In this document: one piece after another, positions 27,825 to 35,398 of the stretch | Layout of the letters: every line of letters starts with the position of its first letter | How positions within the stretch are numbered: position 1 is the first letter of the stretch | Origin: Litoreibacter ascidiaceicola | Lineage (GTDB): Bacteria > Pseudomonadota > Alphaproteobacteria > Rhodobacterales > Rhodobacteraceae | Direction: 5' to 3' | Assembly (NCBI RefSeq): GCF_900129235.1 | Contig: NZ_FQUV01000001.1 | Location: forward strand, 248,001 to 312,000 | DNA length: 64,000 nt | The notes under the pieces: generated by a model | The model's database searches: none | What the model was told of the DNA's origin: nothing | Seen by the model: only the letters and a program-made list of their open reading frames with translations | Position numbers and translations under genes: made by a program

Positions 27825-28622
27825 CTAGACAGGTTTCAAATCGGCCCCTTTGATTTCGGACGCCTGAACCAGTTGATCGACAAACTCCCGCGCCTGACGC
27901 GCCCAAGTCGCCTTTTCCATGGCATCAGAAATTTTCTGACGCACGCTCTCGAATGGCAGAGGTTGTCCCTCGGCCAACGCATCCAAGCGGATGATGTGAT
28001 AACCGTGACGGCTCAAAACCGGATTTTCGGTAATTTCACCCTCCGACATCTCGCGTAGAACGGCTTCGAACTCCGGCACCGTATCGCCCGGACCAAGCTG
28101 GCCCAACGCCCCACCCGAAGACTTGGAGCCACAATCGCTTTCGCGCTTAGCCAACGACGCGAAACCTTTGGGCTCCTTGAACGCCATTTTGGCGATCAGT
28201 TCGGCGCGTTTGAGCGCTTTCTCCGTGGCCGCTTTGTCACGCGGATCGCAGGCGCACAGAACATGCGACACCTCCCAAAGTACGGGCGAGCGGAACCGCT
28301 CGGGGTTGCGATCGAACTCGGCGCGGATGTCGGCATCGTCGGGCGCGCCGACATCCACCGCCTGATCGAGAAGGCCCCTGATCAGGGCCTCCTCTTTTGT
28401 CTCGAAGCGTCCCGGCCCGACTTCGGCCGGTTCAGCTTGCAAACCCTGCCGCTTGGCTTCTTGCAAGAGCAAGGTGCGCACGGCCACAGCATTGGCCGCT
28501 TTGCGCCACGCGATACCGGGTTTGCCCTTCGGGGCATCATGGTGCTGCGTCTCGGCCGCGATCAATGCGTGCGGGACGGTTTCGCCGTTGACCACAAGGT
28601 CAGGGAACAAAGATGCGTTCAT
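27825..28622 (-). CDS. Parvulin-type peptidyl-prolyl isomerase (NifM/PpiC-like), nar-associated
   Basis: The ATG at 28622 is chosen; it lies 5 bases after narI, and the frame upstream merely shadows narI. The 265-aa protein has an N-terminal helical SurA/NifM-like region (1-120) and a parvulin domain (about 125-225) with SHVLCA near its start, the glycine run SSGGALGQLGPGDTVPEFEA (typical of rotamases) and HGYHIIRLD at its end. No signal peptide is seen. Similar genes occur directly after narI in other denitrifiers, so it probably helps fold or assemble the nitrate reductase. Confidence 0.9.
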   Translation of the reverse strand: MNASLFPDLVVNGETVPHALIAAETQHHDAPKGKPGIAWRKAANAVAVRTLLLQEAKRQGLQAEPAEVGPGRFETKEEALIRGLLDQAVDVGAPDDADIRAEFDRNPERFRSPVLWEVSHVLCACDPRDKAATEKALKRAELIAKMAFKEPKGFASLAKRESDCGSKSSGGALGQLGPGDTVPEFEAVLREMSEGEITENPVLSRHGYHIIRLDALAEGQPLPFESVRQKISDAMEKATWARQAREFVDQLVQASEIKGADLKPV

Positions 28623-28627
28623 AGATC

Positions 28628-29344
28628 CTACTCCGCAGGTTTTACTGATTTGCGGCGAGACCGCACGATTTGGTAGCCGGGCCGCGAGAGGTAGCGGAAC
28701 GGTGCCGCAAATCCCGAGATCATGTGCACCAGTCGCGTGAACGGGAACAGGATCGTAATCAGAAGCCCGAGGAAGATGTGGATTTTGTAGAGCCAGTGAA
28801 CATTCACAACCATCGCCCACGCGTTGAGCTTCAGGAAGACCACACTTTGTGACCATGTCATGAAGCGCACCATTTCGGCCCCGTCCATATGTTGGAGCGT
28901 CAGCGTGATGGTGCCTAGACCGATCAGCAGTTGCAGCCAGATCAGAACCAGAATTCCGATATCCGCAAAGCTTGTGTGCCGCCAGATACGCGGGTCGGTG
29001 ACGCGGCGATGGATCAACAGCGTGGCGCCGATCAGCGCCATAATACCCGCCGTGCCGCCAAGGATAACGGCCATCCACTGCTTGAGCGCATAAGGAACGC
29101 CAAGCGCGTCCAACACCCAAACCGGGGTAAACAGGCCAACCAGATGCCCGCCGAAGACGGTGATGATGCCCACGTGGAACAGGATAGAGCCCCACACAAG
29201 CTGTTTGCGCCGCAATAGCTGGCTGGAAGACGACTTCCACGTGAACGGATCACGCTCGTAGCGTGCGATCGACCCGACAACCAGAACGGTCAGCGCGATA
29301 TAGGGCATGATCCCGAAGATGAAGTAATCAAGATGTTCTTGCAT
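28628..29344 (-). CDS. narI: Respiratory nitrate reductase gamma subunit NarI
   Basis: This 238-aa membrane cytochrome b oxidises quinol and passes electrons to NarH. Five hydrophobic segments are visible. Haem-ligand histidines fall in FHVGIITVFGGHLVGLF (about 57-73) and near the C-terminus in KIHIFLGLLITILFPFTRLVHMI. The length is about that of E. coli NarI. It follows narJ after 12 bases. Confidence 0.96.
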   Translation of the reverse strand: MQEHLDYFIFGIMPYIALTVLVVGSIARYERDPFTWKSSSSQLLRRKQLVWGSILFHVGIITVFGGHLVGLFTPVWVLDALGVPYALKQWMAVILGGTAGIMALIGATLLIHRRVTDPRIWRHTSFADIGILVLIWLQLLIGLGTITLTLQHMDGAEMVRFMTWSQSVVFLKLNAWAMVVNVHWLYKIHIFLGLLITILFPFTRLVHMISGFAAPFRYLSRPGYQIVRSRRKSVKPAE

Positions 29345-29356
29345 GTTGTTTTCTCC

Positions 29357-30061
29357 CTATTCGGCCGCATGCTGCGGCGCGGGGGTGACAGGTTCGTCCA
29401 TGCGTGAAAGCATGTCGCGCACTTGTGGGCAGCCGGCGTTCGGATCAGGGCCGAACAGCACTTCGCTCTCCTCCCAAATCTCGTCCAGCGCCTCTAGGTC
29501 GTTGGGATCGACGTCGGGTTGCTCCAGCAGTTCGGCAACCGCCGCGCTGTCAACCTTCGCGCCTGAAAGCTGCAATAGAGCGGCAAACACCGCGCCATAA
29601 GCGCTTTCGCGACGTGCCAACCGTTCGGTCAACGCGTCAAAGATATGGGCCGCATCCGCCAGGATGTCTTGAGCCTCATCCGCCGGACGGGTCGCCAGAA
29701 ACTCCAGCAACACCGGCAAATGATCGGGCAGCTCCGAGGTGGCAGGCTCAAACCCGCCATCTCTGTAGGTTTCTACCAGAGACACCATCGCCCCACCCCT
29801 GTCGCGACTTTCGCCGTGAACGTGCTCGAACAGATTGAGCGACAATGTGCGCGACCGGTCGAACAGCATCACATACTGCTCTTGCAGCTCGTAGATGTCG
29901 CTCTCGCTGAGGGCTTCGACCAGCGGGCGCAACGCCCGCCGTGCCGCTGTTGTAAGGCGGGACTCGGCGGCAAGAACACCGCCGATTTCCGGCATGGCTT
30001 CCTGCAAATCCCGCGTCGGGTAGCTCAGGATCAGCGAGATCGCTTTAAGAGTACGGTCCAT
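29357..30061 (-). CDS. narJ: Nitrate reductase assembly chaperone NarJ
   Basis: This 234-aa acidic, helical TorD-family chaperone keeps NarG competent for molybdenum-cofactor insertion and membrane attachment. It has the NarJ motif LFEHVHGESRDRGGAMVSL (about 75-93) and the conserved PDHLPVLLEFL (about 110-120). It begins 1 base after the narH stop. It is not part of the mature enzyme. Confidence 0.96.
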   Translation of the reverse strand: MDRTLKAISLILSYPTRDLQEAMPEIGGVLAAESRLTTAARRALRPLVEALSESDIYELQEQYVMLFDRSRTLSLNLFEHVHGESRDRGGAMVSLVETYRDGGFEPATSELPDHLPVLLEFLATRPADEAQDILADAAHIFDALTERLARRESAYGAVFAALLQLSGAKVDSAAVAELLEQPDVDPNDLEALDEIWEESEVLFGPDPNAGCPQVRDMLSRMDEPVTPAPQHAAE

Positions 30062-30062
30062 G

Positions 30063-31601
30063 TTATTTCGCCTCCTGCGGGATTTTCAGATCAGGCATTT
30101 TCAGGGCTTTCTTCGACCCGCCGAAAAGCGAGCCTTTGGAGATACCCGGAGAACATCCGTTGGTATCGGTGAAGCCACAGCCGGAGCGCAATTCATACGC
30201 ATCCTCGACCTGTTCACGGTGGGTTGTCGGGATCACGAAACGGTCCTCGTAGTCGGCAAGGGCCATGATCTTATACATGTCCTCGATCATCCGACCGCTC
30301 AGCCCGACCTTCTCGACGATGCCTTCGTCGATCACACCCTCTACGGTTTTGGACCGCATATAGGCACGCATGGCCAGCATCCGCTCCAACGCGGTGGCAA
30401 CAGGCGCTTCATCCCCTGCCGTCAGCATATTGGCGAGGTATTTCAGCGGGATACGCAGGTTGCGCACATCCGGCATTCCGCCGGTCATACCGATTGCACC
30501 GGCCTCTGCTGCGTTCTGGATCGGGGAGAGCGGCGGGATGTACCACACCATAGGCAACGTCCGGTATTCCGGGTGCAGCGGGAACGCGACTTTCCAATCC
30601 ATCGCCATTTTCCAGATCGGGCTTTCGGCGGCAGATTTGATCCAATCCTCCGGCACACCATCGCGGCGGGCCGCTTTGATCACCTCGGGGTCTTTGGGGT
30701 CAAGGAACACGCCAAGCTGTGCATCATACAGATCGGTCGTCTCAGGTGCGTTCGCAGCCTCTTCGATCTTGTCTGCATCATAAAGCATCACACCCAGATA
30801 GCGGATGCGGCCCACACAGGTTTCCGAACACACGGTCGGGTTGCCGGATTCAATGCGAGGGTAACACAACGTGCATTTCTCGGATTTGCCGCTTTCCCAG
30901 TTGTAGTAAATCTTCTTGTAGGGGCAGCCGGACACACACATCCGCCAGCCGCGGCATTTCTCTTGGTCGATCAGAACGATGCCGTCTTCTTCACGCTTGT
31001 AGATCGCACCTGACGGGCACGAGGCCGCGCAAGCCGGGTTCAGGCAGTGTTCGCACAGACGCGGGAGATACATCATGAATGTATTCTCGTACTCGCCATA
31101 GATCTCCTTCTGGATGCCCTCGAAGTTGTAGTCTTCCGAGCGCTTGGAGAATTCGCCACCAAGGATTTCTTCCCAGTTCGGGCCTTTCTCGATCTTCTGC
31201 ATCCGCTCGCCGGTAATCTTCGAGCGTGGGCGTGCCGTCGGGAACGCCTTCACTTCGGGCGCAGATTTCAGGTGATCATAGTCGAAATCGAACGGCTCGT
31301 AGTAGTCGTCGATCTCGGGCAGGTCGGGGTTGGCGAAGATATTCGCCAAAATCCGCCACTTGCCACCTTGCTTGGGCTGCAGTTTGCCGCCCTTGCTGCG
31401 TTCCCAACCGCCGTTCCAGCGGGCCTGGTTTTCCCAGTCGGTGGGATAGCCAAGGCCCGGCTTGGTTTCGACGTTGTTGAACCATGCGTATTCGACACCG
31501 TCGCGGCTGGTCCATACGTTCTTGCAGGTCACAGAGCAGGTATGACACCCGATGCATTTATCGAGGTTCAGCACCATGCCGATTTGAGCGCGAACTTTCA
31601 T
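30063..31601 (-). CDS. narH: Respiratory nitrate reductase beta subunit NarH
   Basis: This 512-aa electron-transfer subunit lies on the cytoplasmic face. It carries four cysteine groups for iron-sulfur clusters: CIGCHTCSVTCKN (about 16-28), CEHCLNPACAASCPSGA, CRGWRMCVSGCPYKK (Trp in place of one Cys, marking the [3Fe-4S] site) and CTLCYPRIESGNPTVCSETC. The ATG overlaps the narG stop (ATGA). It connects NarI haem to the molybdenum site of NarG. Confidence 0.98.
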   Translation of the reverse strand: MKVRAQIGMVLNLDKCIGCHTCSVTCKNVWTSRDGVEYAWFNNVETKPGLGYPTDWENQARWNGGWERSKGGKLQPKQGGKWRILANIFANPDLPEIDDYYEPFDFDYDHLKSAPEVKAFPTARPRSKITGERMQKIEKGPNWEEILGGEFSKRSEDYNFEGIQKEIYGEYENTFMMYLPRLCEHCLNPACAASCPSGAIYKREEDGIVLIDQEKCRGWRMCVSGCPYKKIYYNWESGKSEKCTLCYPRIESGNPTVCSETCVGRIRYLGVMLYDADKIEEAANAPETTDLYDAQLGVFLDPKDPEVIKAARRDGVPEDWIKSAAESPIWKMAMDWKVAFPLHPEYRTLPMVWYIPPLSPIQNAAEAGAIGMTGGMPDVRNLRIPLKYLANMLTAGDEAPVATALERMLAMRAYMRSKTVEGVIDEGIVEKVGLSGRMIEDMYKIMALADYEDRFVIPTTHREQVEDAYELRSGCGFTDTNGCSPGISKGSLFGGSKKALKMPDLKIPQEAK

Positions 31602-34600
31602 TCTGCAGCCTCCTTGTTGTCGGTTGCTTCATCATCAAGCCAGTCGACATTTTTCATTTTACGAACAACGACGAACTCGTCCCGGTTCGACCCCACGGTC
31701 CCGTAGTAGTTGAACCCGTAGGACTGCTGCGCGTAGCCGCCGATCATGTGGGTCGGCTTCAGCACCGTGCGGGTGACCGAGTTGTGGATACCGCCCCTGT
31801 TGCCCGTCTTCTCGGAGCCGGGGGTGTTCACGATCTTTTCCTGTGCGTGATACATGAAGGTCGTGCCTTCCTTGATCCGCTGGGACACCACCGCACGGGC
31901 CGTTAAGGCACCGTTGATGTTGTACAGCTCGATCCAGTCGTTATCGACAATGCCCGCCGATTTGGCGTCCACTTCCGAAATCCAGACCACCGGCCCGCCC
32001 CTGTTCAGCGTCAGCATCAACAGGTTGTCGGAATAGGTCGAGTGGATGCCCCATTTCTGGTGCGGCGTGATAAAGTTCAGCACAAGGCTGTCACCTTCAT
32101 CCTTCACCGCATCGGTGATGGTCTTGAGGTCGACCGGAGGCCGGTAGCTCATGAACCCTTCACCAAAGGCGCGCATCCACAGGTGATCCTGATAGAGCTG
32201 CTGACGACCTGTCAGGGTCCGCCAGGGGATCAACTCGTGCACGTTGGTGTAACCCGCGTTGTAGCTGACCTTCTCGCTCTCAATGCCCGACCATGTGGGC
32301 GACGAGATGATCTTGCGCGGTTGCGCCGCGATGTCCCGGAAACGGATCTTGTTGTGGTGTTCGCCTTCGGCCAGATGCGCATGTTCGCGTCCCGTGGCTT
32401 TTTCGAGCGCTTCCCACGCTTTGACCGCAACCTCGCCGTTGGTTTCCGGCGCCAGCATCAAGATGACCTCGCAGGCGTCGATGGCGGTGTCGATTTTTGG
32501 ACGACCCGCAGCGGCACCGTCTAGCTGGACCCCGTTCAAGGCCGACAGGTTGTCGATCTCGTCTTGGGTGTTCCAATTGATGCCTTTGCCGCCATTCCCG
32601 AGCTTGTCCATGAGCGGACCAAGGGCAGTGAAGCGATCATAGATTGCTGTGTAGTCCCGCTCGACCGTAATGTAGTTCGGTGCGGTTTTGCCGGGGATCA
32701 GCTCGCATTCGCCCTTTTTCCAGTCCATCACCTGATCCTGCGCAATCTCGGCAGGTGTGTCGTGAAGGATCGGCAAGGCAACGATGTCCGTCTCGTGCTC
32801 CAGATAGCCCGGAGTGATCTCTTGAAATTTCTTCGCGAGAGATTTGAAGATTTCCCAATCCGATTTGGACTCGTAGGCAGGGTCCACAGCCGCCTGTAGC
32901 GGGTGGATGAACGGGTGCATGTCCGACGTGTTCATGTCGTCTTTTTCGTACCAGGACGCCGTAGGCAGAACGATGTCGGAATAGACGCAGGTGGTCGACA
33001 TACGGAAGTCGATGGTCACCAGCAGGTCCAGCTTGCCGCGTGGCGCTTCGTCATGCCATTTGGCCTCTTTGGGAAGTTGCCCCCCCTCTTCGCCCAAGTC
33101 CTTGCCCATGACGCCATGATCGGTGCCAAGCAGGTGCTTGAGGAAGTACTCGTGCCCCTTACCGGACGAGCCAAGCAGGTTGGAGCGCCACACAAACAAG
33201 TTGCGCGGCCAGTTTTCCGGCGCATCGGGGTCTTCGCAGGCCATCTGCAAATCGCCGGATTTCAGCTGCTCCGTCACGTAGGCCGGAACCTCCTTGCCTG
33301 CCGCCTTCGCCGCCTTGGCAACCTCCAGCGGGTTCGTCTTCAGCTGTGGCGCAGACGGCAGCCACCCCATCCGCTCGGCGCGGATGTTGTAGTCGATCAG
33401 GCTTGCGTCCCAATCGCCGTCCGGTGCTGTCGGGCTTAGGATTTCCTTCGACTCCAGCGTCTCGTAACGCCACTGATCCGTGTGCGCATACCACGCCGAG
33501 GTGGAGTTCATGTGCCGTGGCGGACGGTTCCAATCAAGTGCGAAGGCCAATGGTTGCCAGCCGGTTTGCGGACGCAGCTTTTCCTGCCCCACATAGTGCG
33601 CCCAGCCACCGCCGGACTGACCAACACACCCACACATCACCAGCATGTTGATGATGCCGCGGTAGTTCATGTCCATGTGGTACCAGTGGTTCAGACCGGC
33701 GCCCAAGATGACCATCGACTTGCCGTTGGTCTTCTCTGCATTGTCCGCAAACTCGCGGGCGACGTGGATGATCTTGTCCTGCGGCACACCGGTGATCTTC
33801 TCTGCCCAAGCCGGAGTACCGGGCATGTCGTCGGCATAGTCACTGGTGACCCAATCGCCACCCAAACCACGATCAAGGCCGTAGTTGGCGCAAAACAGGT
33901 CGAACACCGTTGCTACGGCGATCTTCTTGCCTTTCGGCCCTTTGATCATCTTGACGGGAATGTTGCGTGTCAGGACATCAGGATGATCCGCATCGGTTGC
34001 GAACTGGCCAACAGCCTCGCCGCCAAAATATGGGAAATCAACGCCGACAACCTCGTCGTGTTCTTCCTCCAGAACGAAGCTCATCGAAAGTTTGGTATCA
34101 GCCGCCGATGCACGTTCTTCGAGGTTCCATTCCCCGTCCTCGCCCCAGCGGTAGCCGACCGATCCGTTCGGGGCGACAAACGCCTTGGACGTCTCGTCAT
34201 AGGCAACGGTTTTCCACTCGGGGTTGTTCTTTTCACCCAGCTTGCCTGCCAGATCATCCGCCCGCAGGAAGCGGCCCGGGATCATGCGCCCGTCCTTTTC
34301 TTCCAGCTTCACCAGCATCGGGAAGTCGGAGTATTTGCGGGTGTAGTCCTCGAAATACTCGGCCTGACGATCAAGGTGGAATTCGCGAAGGATCACGTGA
34401 CCGAACGCCATCGACAGCGCCGCGTCAGTCCCCTGCTTGGCATTCAACCAAACATCGCCAAACTTGGCGGCCTCCGAATAGTCAGGGCAGATGACAGCAG
34501 ATTTGGTGCCTTTGTAGCGGGCTTCGGTGTAGAAATGCGCGTCAGGTGTCCGTGTTTGCGGCACGTTCGAACCCCAGAGCAGCAGATAGCCCGCATTGTA

Positions 34601-35332
34601 CCAGTCGGCGCTTTCGGGAACGTCCGTCTGCTCGCCCCAAGTCATCGGCGAGGCTGGTGGCAAATCGCAATACCAGTCGTAGAAGGACATGACGGTGCCG
34701 CCCAACAGCGACAGATACCGGGAGCCCGCCGCGTAAGACACCATCGACATTGCTGGAATGGGCGAGAAGCCGAAGACGCGGTCAGGGCCGTAGGTTTTGG
34801 CGGTATAGGCGTTGGCCGCCGCGGTGATCTCGGTCGCCTCGTCCCAAGTGGCGCGCACGAAGCCGCCCTTGCCGCGTGTCTCGACATAGGACGCGCGCAG
34901 GATCGGGTCGCTCTGGATCGCGGTCCATGCCGCAATCGGGTCCATCGTCTCGCGCATTTTGCGCCAGATCTTCATCAACTTGCCGCGGATCAACGGGTTT
35001 TTCACCCGGTTCGCAGAATACAAATACCAGCTATAGGACGCCCCACGCGCGCAGCCGCGCGGCTCGTGGTTGGGCAGATCAGGACGCGTGCGCGGGTAGT
35101 CGGTCTGTTGGGTTTCCCATGTCACGATGCCGGACTTCACGTAAATCTTCCAGCTGCACGACCCGGTGCAGTTCACCCCGTGGGTCGAGCGCACCACTTT
35201 GTCGTGACGCCAGCGATTGCGATACGTGTCTTCCCAATCGCGGTTTTCACGGGTCACTTGTCCGTGTCCGTTCGAGAACTGTTCCAATTCCTTGGACTGG
35301 AGGAAGTTCAATCTGTCGAGCAGGTGGCTCAT
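31598..35332 (-). CDS. narG: Respiratory nitrate reductase alpha subunit NarG
   Basis: This 1244-aa catalytic subunit reduces nitrate to nitrite at a bis-MGD molybdenum centre. The N-terminal [4Fe-4S] site with a histidine ligand is seen in STHGVNCTGSCSWK (His51, Cys55, Cys59). The Mo-ligand aspartate lies in YDWYCDLPPASP (about 222). No twin-arginine signal is present, in line with a cytoplasm-facing NarG. Start ATG 35332 has AGGAGA upstream. The length equals that of E. coli NarG. A GC hairpin precedes the gene. Confidence 0.98.
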   Translation of the reverse strand: MSHLLDRLNFLQSKELEQFSNGHGQVTRENRDWEDTYRNRWRHDKVVRSTHGVNCTGSCSWKIYVKSGIVTWETQQTDYPRTRPDLPNHEPRGCARGASYSWYLYSANRVKNPLIRGKLMKIWRKMRETMDPIAAWTAIQSDPILRASYVETRGKGGFVRATWDEATEITAAANAYTAKTYGPDRVFGFSPIPAMSMVSYAAGSRYLSLLGGTVMSFYDWYCDLPPASPMTWGEQTDVPESADWYNAGYLLLWGSNVPQTRTPDAHFYTEARYKGTKSAVICPDYSEAAKFGDVWLNAKQGTDAALSMAFGHVILREFHLDRQAEYFEDYTRKYSDFPMLVKLEEKDGRMIPGRFLRADDLAGKLGEKNNPEWKTVAYDETSKAFVAPNGSVGYRWGEDGEWNLEERASAADTKLSMSFVLEEEHDEVVGVDFPYFGGEAVGQFATDADHPDVLTRNIPVKMIKGPKGKKIAVATVFDLFCANYGLDRGLGGDWVTSDYADDMPGTPAWAEKITGVPQDKIIHVAREFADNAEKTNGKSMVILGAGLNHWYHMDMNYRGIINMLVMCGCVGQSGGGWAHYVGQEKLRPQTGWQPLAFALDWNRPPRHMNSTSAWYAHTDQWRYETLESKEILSPTAPDGDWDASLIDYNIRAERMGWLPSAPQLKTNPLEVAKAAKAAGKEVPAYVTEQLKSGDLQMACEDPDAPENWPRNLFVWRSNLLGSSGKGHEYFLKHLLGTDHGVMGKDLGEEGGQLPKEAKWHDEAPRGKLDLLVTIDFRMSTTCVYSDIVLPTASWYEKDDMNTSDMHPFIHPLQAAVDPAYESKSDWEIFKSLAKKFQEITPGYLEHETDIVALPILHDTPAEIAQDQVMDWKKGECELIPGKTAPNYITVERDYTAIYDRFTALGPLMDKLGNGGKGINWNTQDEIDNLSALNGVQLDGAAAGRPKIDTAIDACEVILMLAPETNGEVAVKAWEALEKATGREHAHLAEGEHHNKIRFRDIAAQPRKIISSPTWSGIESEKVSYNAGYTNVHELIPWRTLTGRQQLYQDHLWMRAFGEGFMSYRPPVDLKTITDAVKDEGDSLVLNFITPHQKWGIHSTYSDNLLMLTLNRGGPVVWISEVDAKSAGIVDNDWIELYNINGALTARAVVSQRIKEGTTFMYHAQEKIVNTPGSEKTGNRGGIHNSVTRTVLKPTHMIGGYAQQSYGFNYYGTVGSNRDEFVVVRKMKNVDWLDDEATDNKEAAE

Positions 35333-35358
35333 GTCATTGTCTCCTAAGTGGCGTTAAG

Positions 35359-35384
35359 TGCGCCGCCCGTCCTCGGGCGGCGCA
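35359..35384 (-). terminator. GC-rich hairpin between narK and narG
   Basis: TGCGCCGCCCG and CGGGCGGCGCA are perfect 11-bp arms with a 4-nt loop in the 66-bp gap. There is no U-tract on the minus strand. It may partly terminate transcription after narK or be an RNA-processing and stability element that sets narK and narGHJI levels apart. Confidence 0.55.
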
Positions 35385-35398
35385 GGAGGTTGTTTGGT

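Noticed and set aside
33482-35347. 621-codon plus-strand frame opposite narG
   Set aside because: Shadow of narG in high-G+C DNA. No recognisable domain.
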